Positions 1-7,610 of a stretch of DNA of 20,127 nucleotides are shown one piece after another. Source of the DNA: Pseudomonadota bacterium (GTDB lineage: Bacteria > Pseudomonadota > Gammaproteobacteria > Xanthomonadales > Rhodanobacteraceae). The position numbers were made by a program, and so were the translations under genes. The DNA lies in the NCBI GenBank assembly GCA_023412995.1, contig JAEZQS010000341.1, positions 1-20,127 on the forward strand, read 5' to 3'. The notes below the pieces were generated by a model. It ran no database searches and was not told the origin of the DNA. It was given only the letters and a program-made list of their open reading frames with translations. How positions within the stretch are numbered: the first letter of the stretch is position 1; each line of letters starts with the position of its first letter.

Positions 1-1
1 G

Positions 2-460
2 ACCTGCCTCGCCGGCCGCGGCTGGTGGGGCGACGACTGGTGGCGCGACGCCGCGAACGAGGGGCTGCTCGCCATCGAGAGCCACAGCTGGGACCACAAC
101 CACGCGACCCTGCCGACCACCGCCCAACGCGACCAGCGCAAGGGCAGTTTCCACGCCATCGAAACCTGGCCTGACGCCGACGCCGAGATCCGCCAGGCCA
201 GCGACTGGCTCGATGCGCACCTCGCGCCGCATCGAGCCACCCTGTTTGCCTTCCCCTACGGCGAGGCGAACGACTACCTGGTGCGCGATTACCTGCCTCG
301 CCACGCCAGCGAACACCGCCTGCGCGCCGCATTCGGTACCTTGCCCGCTCCCGTCGAAGCCGGCAGCAACCGCTGGCACCTGCCCCGCTACGTGTGCGGC
401 CGCGACTGGACGTCGCCGGCCGAACTGGAGCGGCTGCTGGATGACGCGGGCCCGGGGTGA
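2..460 (+). CDS. Polysaccharide deacetylase family protein, C-terminal part (5' end outside window)
   Basis: The reading frame is open from the left edge and ends at TGA 458-460, giving 152 residues of a longer protein whose start lies outside the window. It belongs to the NodB-like (carbohydrate esterase 4) fold, which removes acetyl groups from N-acetylated sugars. Visible motifs are the metal-binding H-x3-H motif in SHSWDHNH (about residues 28-35 of the fragment) and the FAFPYGEAND block, matching the RxPYG-type motif. Later conserved segments follow (RAAFGTLP, WHLPRYVCGRDW). The catalytic Asp motif expected further upstream is not visible. Substrate cannot be told from the fragment: cell-wall or exopolysaccharide are both possible. 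The gene is followed directly by REP-like palindromes. Family assignment is firm; specific role is unknown. Confidence 0.85.
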   Translation, partial: TCLAGRGWWGDDWWRDAANEGLLAIESHSWDHNHATLPTTAQRDQRKGSFHAIETWPDADAEIRQASDWLDAHLAPHRATLFAFPYGEANDYLVRDYLPRHASEHRLRAAFGTLPAPVEAGSNRWHLPRYVCGRDWTSPAELERLLDDAGPG

Positions 461-504
461 CAAGTACCGGAAGACCCATCGATGCAACAGGACCGGCAGT
501 CGCC

Positions 505-558
505 ACGGGCTTTTCGTAGGAGCGCTGCAAGCGCGACCGGGGGCTGGCCGGTCGCGAC
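505..558 (+). repeat. REP-like GTAG palindromic unit A
   Basis: This 54-base unit contains TCGTAGGAGCG followed by a hairpin: GCGACCGG (533-540) pairs with CCGGTCGC (548-555) around a 7-base loop. It is repeated almost exactly at 623-676, with two mismatches. The 5' GTAG and the hairpin match the GTAG-type REP elements (SMAG class) known from Stenotrophomonas and relatives, which are mobilised by RAYT transposases. No RAYT gene is in the window. Confidence 0.75.
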
Positions 559-580
559 CACAATCGGTGCGTTCGTCGCA

Positions 581-619
581 CGCGAAGTTTCGCGATCGCG
601 GCTGCGCCGCTCCTACGAC
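581..619 (-). repeat. REP-like GTAG palindromic unit B, inverted
   Basis: Read on the minus strand this unit begins with GTCGTAGGAGCGGCGCAG, the same head as unit A, and ends in a short palindrome (CGCGAAGTTTCGCG, 581-594). It lies in opposite orientation between units A and C, so the three form a BIME-like cluster able to fold into larger hairpins. Confidence 0.65.
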
Positions 620-622
620 AGC

Positions 623-676
623 ACGGGCTTTTCGTCGGAGCGCTGCAAGCGCGACCGCGGGCTGGCCGGTCGCGAC
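623..676 (+). repeat. REP-like palindromic unit C, direct copy of unit A
   Basis: This is a direct copy of 505-558 with two substitutions. One changes the GTAG head to GTCG, and the other (CCGGGGGC to CCGCGGGC) breaks the innermost stem pair. It looks like a slightly decayed copy. The cluster lies between the convergent ends of the deacetylase (+) and the minus-strand gene ending at 719, a typical REP position. Confidence 0.7.
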
Positions 677-718
677 GCCCATCGGATGGCGGACGCGATT
701 TGACTGAGGCCAATGCTG

Positions 719-1207
719 TCAGAACGGCCCGATCGCCTGGGCCTGCGCCACCAGGCGCTCGCGATCCGCATCCGGCAGCGCGCGGGTCCAGTGGACCAGC
801 AGGTGCGGGTGGCGGGTGCGTTCGAAGCCGGCGGCGAGGTCGATGCGTTCGGCGAGCGGGTCGCCGCAGTAGCCGAAGATGGCGGGCCAGGACGGGGCGA
901 AGTGGCGCACCGCCCAGTCCAGCGTCATGCGGTAGAGGCCGCCCGCCTTGCGGATGTCCGCGCGCGTGGCCGGATCCATGCGGCGCAGGGCGCGGTCGTC
1001 GACGCAGGCGCCGCCGCCGAGCAGCAGGCCGTCCATCGCCGTGAAGTGGATGTAGCAGACTGGTTCATCGCTCACGCCGGGACCTCGGTCAAAAGCCAGC
1101 ACGTGGTGCGGGAAGGCTGGCGGATCGACGCCGTAGCGACGCCGGAACAAGGCGGCGGCGCGCGTCGCGCCATCGTCCGTTTCGAGGATCTCGACTGCGG
1201 GCGTCAT
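719..1207 (-). CDS. Conserved hypothetical protein, 162 aa
   Basis: I do not recognise a named family. The chosen start is ATG at 1207, preceded by a good Shine-Dalgarno (AGGAGAGG a few bases upstream). The frame stays open further upstream but without a better signal. The protein has no signal peptide and no membrane segment. It is rich in Arg, Asp and aromatic residues, with notable segments CYIHFTAMDGLLLGGGACV (about 51-69) and FGYCGDPLAERIDLAAGF (about 110-127). The alternation of strands and the GF-containing C-terminal part could suit a small acyltransferase-like (GNAT-like) fold, but no acyl-CoA-binding motif is clear, so this is only a guess. It follows the 5'-nucleotidase by 56 bases on the same strand and may share its transcript. 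Confidence 0.7.
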   Translation of the reverse strand: MTPAVEILETDDGATRAAALFRRRYGVDPPAFPHHVLAFDRGPGVSDEPVCYIHFTAMDGLLLGGGACVDDRALRRMDPATRADIRKAGGLYRMTLDWAVRHFAPSWPAIFGYCGDPLAERIDLAAGFERTRHPHLLVHWTRALPDADRERLVAQAQAIGPF

Positions 1208-1263
1208 CGTCCTCTCCTGCGCGATGCCGGCATGTTGAACGGCGACGCGGATGGACCCCGGCG

Positions 1264-2202
1264 TCACGCCGATCGCACCGGGCTGCCGCGCGGCACATGC
1301 CCCGTTGCCACATGCTGGCGCGCCGATTCGACGTTGACGCTGGAATCGTCGAAGAAGATATCCGCCCCGAACGCCTCCAGGAACGGCCCCTTGGAGCGGC
1401 CGCCGAGGAACAGCGCCTCGTCGATGCGCACGCCCCACTGGCGCAGCGTCAGGATGACGCGCTTGTGTGCCGGCGCGGAGCGCGCGGTAACGAGTGCGGT
1501 GCGGATCGGCGAGGCCTCGCTCGGGAACGCGGCCTGCAGGCGGTGCAACGCATCGAGGAAACCGCGGAAGGGGCCGCCCGAGAGCGGCTCGAGCACGCGC
1601 TCGGTCTCGTGGCGGTGGAAGGCGTCGATGCCACCCTCTTCCGAGATGCGCTCGGACTCGTCGCCGAACAGCACCGCGTCGCCGTCGAAGGCGATGCGCA
1701 ACTGTTCGGAGCGCTTCTGCGGCGCCTTCGACGGCAGGATCGTGGCGGCCGCGATGCCGGCAGAGAGCGCCTGCGCGACACTGTCCGGATTGGCGGAGAG
1801 GAACAGGTCGGCGCCAAAGGCATGCACGTACGGAAAGGTCGGCTGGCCGCGCGTGAACGCCGCGCGCGCGATGCCGAGGCCGTAGTGCTCGATGGAGTTG
1901 AAGATGCGCAGCCCTGTATCGGCCGAGTTGCGCGACAGCAGGATCACCTCGACCCGCGGCGCCTCCGCAGCGTGGTTCAGCGCCAGCAGCTTCTGCACCA
2001 GCGGGAAGGCGATGCCGGGCGATAGCAGGTCGTCCTCGCGCTCGATCTGGTAGCGGGCGAACGCATCCACCCCTTCCTTCTCGAACAGCTCGTGGCTGTC
2101 GCCGAGGTCGAACAGCGCGCGCGAGGAGATCGCCACGACCAGCGCGTCGGCATCTGCCGACGCGGGCGACGGGGCCTCGCGGTCAGCGCCCCGGCGCTCC
2201 AT
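1264..2202 (-). CDS. Cytosolic 5'-nucleotidase (5_nucleotid/cN-I-like family)
   Basis: The 312-residue protein matches the prokaryotic 5'-nucleotidase family related to eukaryotic cytosolic nucleotidase I, which dephosphorylates nucleoside monophosphates. Family hallmarks are SSRALFDL (26-33), SPGIAFPLVQKLLALN (61-76), VEVILLSRNSADTGLRIFNS (85-104) and the HAD-type nucleophile motif AFDGDAVLF (171-179, Asp173/Asp175). Later HAD motifs are LVTARS (237-242), LGGRSKGPFLEAF with Lys271, and DIFFDDS with Asp285/Asp286. No signal peptide is present, so it acts in the cytoplasm. I chose ATG 2202, with GAGGACGGG just upstream, because the family core begins shortly after it. The start lies inside the end of the upstream protease gene (20-base overlap), which suggests translational coupling. 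Confidence 0.9.
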   Translation of the reverse strand: MERRGADREAPSPASADADALVVAISSRALFDLGDSHELFEKEGVDAFARYQIEREDDLLSPGIAFPLVQKLLALNHAAEAPRVEVILLSRNSADTGLRIFNSIEHYGLGIARAAFTRGQPTFPYVHAFGADLFLSANPDSVAQALSAGIAAATILPSKAPQKRSEQLRIAFDGDAVLFGDESERISEEGGIDAFHRHETERVLEPLSGGPFRGFLDALHRLQAAFPSEASPIRTALVTARSAPAHKRVILTLRQWGVRIDEALFLGGRSKGPFLEAFGADIFFDDSSVNVESARQHVATGHVPRGSPVRSA

Positions 2203-3709
2203 CGAACCCGTCCTCGAACACGGTGTCGGCGACGCTGCCGAGCCCGGCAGCGACCGCGGCGGCATACACGTCGATGCGCCCGTACCCCGCCTGGTAGTTG
2301 GGCCAGTCCGCCATCGTCAGCCCGCCGCAGCCGCTGTTGTACGGGTCGGTGATGCCCTCGCGGACCGCGGTGCTGCGCAGCAGTTCCGCAACCTCGGCGG
2401 GATGCCCCTTCAGCGACGGATCGACCGACATCAGGAGCGCCGCCGCACCCGCCACATGCGGCGTCGCCATGCTGGTGCCGCTCATCCAGTCATAGCCGTT
2501 GCCCGGCACCGCGGAGCGGACATCGACACCCGGCGCCGAGACGTCCGGACGCACCAGGCTGCTGCCGGCGACCGGGCCGCGACTGGAAAAACCCGCCAGC
2601 GCGTCGTCGCTGTCGGTGGCGCCGATCACGAAACTGCCATCGTAGGTGGCCGGCGGATAGAGGATGGAACCGCACGAGGGCCCTTCGTTCGCCGCTGCCG
2701 CGACGAAGAAGATGCCTGCCTCGACCAGCGCATCGACCGCGCCGGCAATCTCGTCGCCGACGGTGCAGCCTTCGGAGGGGATGCAGGTCCACGAGTTGCT
2801 GACGATGTCCGGCGCGAGGTCCGGGCGCGGGTTGTCGCCCGCCAGGTCGGTCGGCGCGAGCAGCCATTGCATGCATTCGATGTAGCGCGCGGGCGTGCCG
2901 AAGCCCGCGCCCATGTTGCGGCAGCCGATCCATTTCGCGCCGGGGGCGACGCCGATCTGGTTGGCGCCGCCGTCACCACCGGCAAACGTGCCGGCGGTGT
3001 GGGTGCCGTGGCCCCAGTCGTCGCAGGGGAACGGCGAATCGATGCCGCAGCTGGTGGAACCGTCGTGGATGGCATCGTGCCAGTTGTAGTCGTGGTCGGC
3101 GACGCTGCCGTCCCAGCCGCGGTAGTGGGCCTTGAGGGCCGGGTGATCCCACTGGTAGCCGGTGTCCTGGCCGGCGATGACGACACCCTGGCCGTCGTAT
3201 CCGGCGGCCCACACGGCCGGTGCATCGATCATCGCCACGCCCCAGGCCACCGCCTCCGGCCCGGCTGCTTCCTGCGTGCCTGCTACCGGCGCTGGCAGGC
3301 GCAGTGGAATGTGCGGGTTCGCTGCGACGCGAGCGACGTCGCTGCGCTGCGCCAATGCCGCGAGTTCGCTGCCGTCCAGCGCCGCCCACACCACGTTGCG
3401 GATCCAGTACGGCCGATACGGCGCTCCGCGCGATGTGAGCCACTGCCGGAGACCCGCCTGGCTCGCCTGGGCGCGGTCACGCAGGGCTTCCATCAGCGCC
3501 TGGCGGCGCAGCCGGTAATCGGCGTCCGGGGCGAGCGGCGCCAGCAGCGGGCGCTCCTGGTCGGCCATCACCAGCAGCACCTCGACGCGACCGTCCGCCC
3601 TGGCCTGCGCCAGCAGGCCGGGATCGATGCGGGCGGCAAGGGCCGGGGCGGTGGCCAGCGCAAGCGCCGCCAGCGGAAGGGCGGAAAGACGGGCGGCGGC
3701 GAGGCTCAT
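2183..3709 (-). CDS. Secreted S8 family serine peptidase (subtilase)
   Basis: This 508-residue protein starts with a classical Sec signal peptide (Ala/Leu-rich, likely cleaved near ATAPALA at 20-26). An inhibitor-like propeptide region (about 27-140) follows, then a subtilisin catalytic domain. The triad is visible: Asp182 in AGQDTGY, His234 in WGHGTHTAGT, and Ser413 in SGTSMATPHVAGAAAL. The oxyanion Asn341 lies in AAANEGPS. Paired cysteines near 221/229, 309/315 and 346 suggest disulfides and secretion. The protein ends in VFEDGFDGAPGR, resembling the IFxDGFE tails found on many secreted proteins of this bacterial group. No clear Shine-Dalgarno precedes ATG 3709, but the signal peptide supports this start. 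It probably degrades extracellular protein for nutrition. Its last 20 bases overlap the 5'-nucleotidase. Confidence 0.93.
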   Translation of the reverse strand: MSLAAARLSALPLAALALATAPALAARIDPGLLAQARADGRVEVLLVMADQERPLLAPLAPDADYRLRRQALMEALRDRAQASQAGLRQWLTSRGAPYRPYWIRNVVWAALDGSELAALAQRSDVARVAANPHIPLRLPAPVAGTQEAAGPEAVAWGVAMIDAPAVWAAGYDGQGVVIAGQDTGYQWDHPALKAHYRGWDGSVADHDYNWHDAIHDGSTSCGIDSPFPCDDWGHGTHTAGTFAGGDGGANQIGVAPGAKWIGCRNMGAGFGTPARYIECMQWLLAPTDLAGDNPRPDLAPDIVSNSWTCIPSEGCTVGDEIAGAVDALVEAGIFFVAAAANEGPSCGSILYPPATYDGSFVIGATDSDDALAGFSSRGPVAGSSLVRPDVSAPGVDVRSAVPGNGYDWMSGTSMATPHVAGAAALLMSVDPSLKGHPAEVAELLRSTAVREGITDPYNSGCGGLTMADWPNYQAGYGRIDVYAAAVAAGLGSVADTVFEDGFDGAPGR

Positions 3710-3820
3710 CGGGTGGTCCGGCAGGAGGAGTGGAAGATCGGATCGGCAAGGCCAGGAACGGCATGCGGCGGCACTGCGATCATGCCACAGCCCCGTGTCA
3801 GGCCCCGCACGGCCGGGTTT

Positions 3821-4168
3821 TCAGCTGCTGCGGCCGTCGTGCGGCTGGATGTCGAGCGCCGCCAGATCGACCCCTTCGAGGCAGCGCACGTTGATCGCGT
3901 ACGTATCGACGCCGTCCGGGCTCATCGACCGGCCCATCGGCCCGACGCCGCAGGTGGGGCAGAACAGGTGCCGGATGCGGTGCGTGTTGAAGGTGTAGGT
4001 CGCCATGTCGCTTTCGGGCGTGCGCAGGGTCACCTTGTCGGCAGGCACGAAGGCCAGCAGGTAACCGCGCCTGGTGCAGATCGAACAGTTGCAGGAGATC
4101 ACCTTGCCGAGGTCCATCTCGACGTCGAAGGCAATGCGTCCGCAATGGCAGCCGCCGCTGTGGTTCAT
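3821..4168 (-). CDS. GFA family zinc protein (glutathione-dependent formaldehyde-activating-like / CENP-V fold)
   Basis: The 115-residue protein carries the full cysteine pattern of the GFA fold: CHC at 7-9, CNCSIC at 26-31, and CPTC at 69-72. In the family these bind one structural and one labile zinc. Gfa was described as catalysing S-hydroxymethylglutathione formation from formaldehyde and glutathione, but most members are uncharacterised, so the substrate here is open. The start ATG 4168 is preceded by GGAGACGACC. A plausible promoter (TTGCAC-N16-GATACT) lies just upstream at 4193-4220, so it may be transcribed independently of rlmB, which ends only 69 bases before. Confidence 0.9.
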   Translation of the reverse strand: MNHSGGCHCGRIAFDVEMDLGKVISCNCSICTRRGYLLAFVPADKVTLRTPESDMATYTFNTHRIRHLFCPTCGVGPMGRSMSPDGVDTYAINVRCLEGVDLAALDIQPHDGRSS

Positions 4169-4192
4169 GGTCGTCTCCGTGTGAAAGCGCGC

Positions 4193-4220
4193 AGTATCGC
4201 CAAGGCGCGCGTCCGTGCAA
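4193..4220 (-). promoter_or_regulatory. Candidate sigma70 promoter for the GFA gene
   Basis: On the minus strand, TTGCAC (4220-4215) and GATACT (4198-4193) are separated by 16 bases. Transcription would begin about 20 bases before ATG 4168. This is a pattern match only. Confidence 0.4.
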
Positions 4221-4237
4221 GCCGCAGCCCGCGGCCC

Positions 4238-4975
4238 TCAGGCAGGCCGCTGGCGCAACGCCTCGAACAGGGCGATGCCGGCGCTCACCGACACGTTGAG
4301 GCTGTCGATGTCGCCGCGCATCGGGATGCGCGCGAGGAAATCGCAGTGCTGCCGGGTGAGCCGCCGCAGGCCTTCGCCCTCGCTGCCGAGGACGATGGCC
4401 GCCGGCCCCTCGAGGTCCAGCGCATACAGCGACTGCGGTGCATCGCCGGCGAGGCCCACCAGCCAGACGCCGGCATTCTTCAGGTGCCTCAGCGCGCGGG
4501 CGAGGTTGGTGGCGGAAACGATCGGCACGCGGTCGGCGGCACCGGCGGACGCGCGCCGGACGGTCGGCGTCACCCCCACCGCGCGGTCCTTGGGCACCAC
4601 CACCGCCGTCACGCCGGCGGCTTCGGCGCTGCGCAGGCAGGCGCCGAAGTTGTGCGGATCGGTGATGCCGTCGAGCACCAGGAACAGGGCCGTGCGACCC
4701 GCCGCCCCGGCGAGGCCCTCGAGTGCGGATTCGGGCAACGGCGCCGGGGCCTTGTAGCGCGCGACCACGCCCTGGTGGCGTGCGCCACCCGTCATGCGGT
4801 CGAGCGCGGCGCGGTCGCGCGCGTGCGGCTTCACGCCCATCTCGCGCGCACGCTCGCCCAGTTCCTTCAACCGCGCGTTCTGGGTGCCTGCTTCGATGTA
4901 GAGCTCGACGAGGTTGCCCGCATCGTGCGTCAGCGCGGCATCGACCGCATGGATGCCAATCAGGAGGTCGCTCAT
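4238..4975 (-). CDS. rlmB: 23S rRNA (guanosine-2'-O)-methyltransferase RlmB
   Basis: RlmB 2'-O-methylates G2251 (E. coli numbering) in the peptidyl-transferase P-loop of 23S rRNA using S-adenosylmethionine. The 245-residue length matches the family (E. coli 243). An L30e-like N-terminal RNA-binding part (about 1-75) precedes the SPOUT knot domain. Motif 1 is DPHNFGACLRSAEAAG (106-121), with the catalytic Asn109/Arg115 pattern. Motif 2 is VLGSEGEGL (195-203), and motif 3 is IPMRGDIDSLNVSVSAG (217-233). ATG 4975 starts the conserved MSDLLIGIHAV; the frame is open 38 codons upstream but that stretch has no family similarity. The Shine-Dalgarno is weak. It lies 180 bases after rnr on the same strand, the usual rnr-rlmB pairing. 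Confidence 0.96.
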   Translation of the reverse strand: MSDLLIGIHAVDAALTHDAGNLVELYIEAGTQNARLKELGERAREMGVKPHARDRAALDRMTGGARHQGVVARYKAPAPLPESALEGLAGAAGRTALFLVLDGITDPHNFGACLRSAEAAGVTAVVVPKDRAVGVTPTVRRASAGAADRVPIVSATNLARALRHLKNAGVWLVGLAGDAPQSLYALDLEGPAAIVLGSEGEGLRRLTRQHCDFLARIPMRGDIDSLNVSVSAGIALFEALRQRPA

Positions 4976-5079
4976 GGAAGGCTGTTTCCGCAGGGGCTTG
5001 CAGTGTATCGCCGACGCATGCGCGGGATGGCGCCCGCGCAGCGATCCATGCAGGCGCGGTGGCGTCGGCCGGAGGCCGC

Positions 5080-5118
5080 CGGCCGGCACGGGAATCCGGA
5101 TTCACCGGGTGCCGGCCG
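5080..5118. other. Inverted repeat in the rnr-rlmB gap
   Basis: CGGCCGGCAC (5080-5089) pairs perfectly with GTGCCGGCCG (5109-5118). The 19-base loop contains a smaller palindrome, GAATCCGGATTC. The element starts 38 bases after the rnr stop. No T-run follows in either direction, so an intrinsic terminator is not supported. It could stabilise the rnr 3' end or act as an RNA processing site. Confidence 0.45.
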
Positions 5119-5155
5119 CACCACGCGCGGGCGGCCGGCGCGCGGCGCGCAAACC

Positions 5156-7549
5156 TCAATGCGCCGCTACCAGCCGGAAGTCGATCTTGCGATCCTCCAG
5201 GCTCGCACGCAGCACCTGCACGCGCACCTCGTCGCCCAGGCGGAACACCAGCCCGCGGCGCTCGCCCTTCAGCAGGCGGCGGGTCGCGTCGAAGTGGTAG
5301 TAGTCGTTCGGCAGCTGGGTGATGTGCACGAGGCCGCTGATCCTGGATTCCGTCAGCTCGACGAACAGCCCGAATGAGGTCACGCCGGAGACGATGCCCT
5401 CGAACTCGCTGCCGACGTGCTTTTCCATCCACGCGCACTTGTAGCGTTCGTCGACGTCGCGCTCGGCCTCGTCGGCGCGCCGCTCGTTGTGCGAGCAGTG
5501 CACGCACATGCTGGCCATGTTGCTCGGGCTGTACTCGTAGGCGGACGGCTTGCCGCCGCTGCAGGCATAGCGGATGGCCCGGTGCACCAGCAGGTCCGGG
5601 TAGCGCCGGATCGGCGAGGTGAAATGGGTGTAGTACTCGAGGCCGAGGCCGAAGTGGCCCGGATCGTTCGGCTGGTACACGGCCAGGCTCTGCGAGCGCA
5701 GCAGCACCGATTCGATCAGGCTGGCATCGGGGCGCTTGCGCACCTTCCTGAGCAGCGCCGAGAAATCGCCCGGCGTCACCTTCTCGATCGGCGGCAGGGT
5801 GAGCTTGAATTCGCGCAGGAACTCGAGCAGGTCCTCGTACTTGGATGCCGGCGGCGGCGCATGCACGCGGTAGGGCGCCGGGATGCGCTTGCGGTGGATG
5901 AACTTCGCCGCTTCGACGTTGGCGGCGATCATGCATTCCTCGATGAGCTTGTGCGCATCGTTGCGTTCGTACGCGCCCAGCTGCACCACTTCGCCACCGG
6001 GGCCGAGGCGGAACTCGACTTCCGTGCTGGTGAACTCGATCGCGCCGCGGCGCTGGCGCGCCTTCGCCAGCAGGCGGTAAAGCTGGTGCAGGTTCTTCAG
6101 CTGCGGCATCACGTCGGCGAGTTCCTGGCGCGCATCGGCGTCCTTGTCGCCGATCGCCTGCCACACGCGGTCGTAGGTCAGGCGGGCATGCGAACGCATG
6201 ACCGCGGGATAGAACTTCGAACGCACCACCTCGCCGTCCGCATCGACCTGCATGTCGCAGGCCATGCACAGGCGATCGACCTTGGGGTTGAGCGAGCAGA
6301 TGCCGTTGGAGAGCGTCTCCGGCAGCATCGGCACCACGAAGCCCGGGAAGTACACCGACGTCGACCGGTTGTAGGCCTCGGCATCGATCGCGCTGTCCGG
6401 CCGCACGTAATGCGAGACATCGGCGATGGCCACGATGAGTCGATAGCCCTGGCCGTTCGGCTCGGCATAGACGGCATCATCGAAATCGCGCGCGTCGGCG
6501 CCATCGATCGTCACCAGCGGCAGCGGGCGCAGGTCGGTGCGACCGCGGGCGTCGTCGGCGGAGACCGTAGGCGACACGTCGGCAGCCTGGGCCAGCGCCG
6601 CGGCCGGCCATTCGTGCGGCAGGTCGTGGCTGGCGATCGCCATTTCCACCACCAGCGAGGGCACCAGCCGCTCGCCGAGCACGGCGAGGACGCAGCCGAC
6701 GGGGCCGCGCTGCGCGGTGGGCGGGTCGGTGATCTCGGCTACCACGATCTGGCCCGAGCGCGCGCCACGTTCCTTGCCGGGCGGGATCAGGACGTCCTGG
6801 TGCAGGCGGCGGTCGTCCGGCTTCACCAGCACCAGGCCGTTGTCCTCGATGATGCGCCCGACCAGGCGCGGCGATCGGCGGTCCAGCACCTCGACGATCG
6901 CACCCTGCCGGCGCCCGCGCCGGTCCAGCCCGACGACGCTCGCCAGCACGCGGTCGCCGTGCAGCACCTTGCGCATCTCGGCGGGCGAGAGGTACAGGTC
7001 GTCGCCGCCCTCGTCCGGACGCAGGAAACCATAGCCTTCGGCATTGGCGATGACGGCGCCGGGGATGAGGTCCAGCTTGCTGGCCACCCCGTAGCCACCG
7101 CGGCGGTTCTGGATCAGCTGGCCATCGCGCAGCATCGCGCCGAGGCGGCGCGAGAGCGCCTCGAAATCCTGCGGCGTGGTGAGGTGCAGCGCCGCGGCGA
7201 GCGGCTCGATCTTCATCAGCTCGCCATGGTCGGCCAGCAGGGCGATGATCGCCTCGCGGCTCGGGATCGGCCGCTCGTAGCGGCTGGCCTCGCGCTCGGC
7301 ATGCGGATCGTCGATGCGGCCACCCGGCGCCCCCTTGCGGCGCGGCAGCGGCGGCAACCGTTCGGGCAGGAAGCCCGGGAGCGCGCGCTTGCCCGCTGCC
7401 GCCGTGCGTGGCACGCCGGCGCGGCCGCTGCCGGCCTTGCGCGGCGCATCGGTGCGCCCGTCGCCGGCCTTGCGGGGTGGGCTGGTTCGGCCGCTGGTGT
7501 TCTTGCGGGGCGCGTCGGTACGGCCGCTGGTGCTCTTGCGTCGTTTCAT
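5156..7549 (-). CDS. rnr: Ribonuclease R
   Basis: RNase R is a processive 3'-5' exoribonuclease able to unwind structured RNA; it acts in rRNA quality control, mRNA decay and trans-translation. The 797-residue protein has an N-terminal helix-turn-helix (about 96-160), two cold-shock domains (about 162-285) and the RNB catalytic domain (about 340-665). A C-terminal S1 domain (about 710-795) follows. Catalytic aspartates are Asp349, Asp355, Asp357 and Asp358 in TIDGADARDFDDAV, and the family signature HFTSPIRRYPDLLVHR is at 642-657. ATG 7549 is chosen because AAGGATCC lies just upstream; an in-frame start at 7663 would run through the tRNA promoter. Odd features: residues 8-51 form four basic 11-residue repeats, and the protein stops right after S1 without the Lys-rich tail of the E. 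coli enzyme. Confidence 0.96.
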   Translation of the reverse strand: MKRRKSTSGRTDAPRKNTSGRTSPPRKAGDGRTDAPRKAGSGRAGVPRTAAAGKRALPGFLPERLPPLPRRKGAPGGRIDDPHAEREASRYERPIPSREAIIALLADHGELMKIEPLAAALHLTTPQDFEALSRRLGAMLRDGQLIQNRRGGYGVASKLDLIPGAVIANAEGYGFLRPDEGGDDLYLSPAEMRKVLHGDRVLASVVGLDRRGRRQGAIVEVLDRRSPRLVGRIIEDNGLVLVKPDDRRLHQDVLIPPGKERGARSGQIVVAEITDPPTAQRGPVGCVLAVLGERLVPSLVVEMAIASHDLPHEWPAAALAQAADVSPTVSADDARGRTDLRPLPLVTIDGADARDFDDAVYAEPNGQGYRLIVAIADVSHYVRPDSAIDAEAYNRSTSVYFPGFVVPMLPETLSNGICSLNPKVDRLCMACDMQVDADGEVVRSKFYPAVMRSHARLTYDRVWQAIGDKDADARQELADVMPQLKNLHQLYRLLAKARQRRGAIEFTSTEVEFRLGPGGEVVQLGAYERNDAHKLIEECMIAANVEAAKFIHRKRIPAPYRVHAPPPASKYEDLLEFLREFKLTLPPIEKVTPGDFSALLRKVRKRPDASLIESVLLRSQSLAVYQPNDPGHFGLGLEYYTHFTSPIRRYPDLLVHRAIRYACSGGKPSAYEYSPSNMASMCVHCSHNERRADEAERDVDERYKCAWMEKHVGSEFEGIVSGVTSFGLFVELTESRISGLVHITQLPNDYYHFDATRRLLKGERRGLVFRLGDEVRVQVLRASLEDRKIDFRLVAAH
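7400..7531. repeat. Four 33-base tandem repeats inside the 5' end of rnr
   Basis: Units at 7400-7432, 7433-7465, 7466-7498 and 7499-7531 share cores such as CTTGCG and CGGCCGCTGG. They encode 11-residue repeats of type SGRTDAPRKNT (with variants SPPRKAG, TDAPRKAG, AGVPRTA). Because the unit is a multiple of three, copy-number change would keep the frame. The two middle-right units are the most alike, implying recent duplication. Confidence 0.75.
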
Positions 7550-7610
7550 CCGGATCCTTCGTCGTGGGGCGGCAGGGTCGCCGGGCAGCCAGTGGAATGC
7601 AAGGCGCGCG

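Noticed and set aside
482..703. 73-codon plus-strand frame with FRRSAASAT repeats
   Set aside because: It is the translation of REP repeat units, a common false gene in these bacteria.
4221..4235. Hairpin GCCGC-AGCCC-GCGGC just after rlmB, considered as a terminator
   Set aside because: It is only 5 bp and has no T-tract; it also overlaps the likely GFA promoter region.
2402..5377. 991-codon open frame on the plus strand
   Set aside because: It runs antisense through the protease, GFA and rlmB genes, has no family motifs and an Arg/Ala-rich composition typical of GC-rich shadow frames.
3798..6269. 823-codon open frame on the minus strand
   Set aside because: It is a wrong frame across rnr, rlmB and the GFA gene; the true frames there carry full catalytic motifs.
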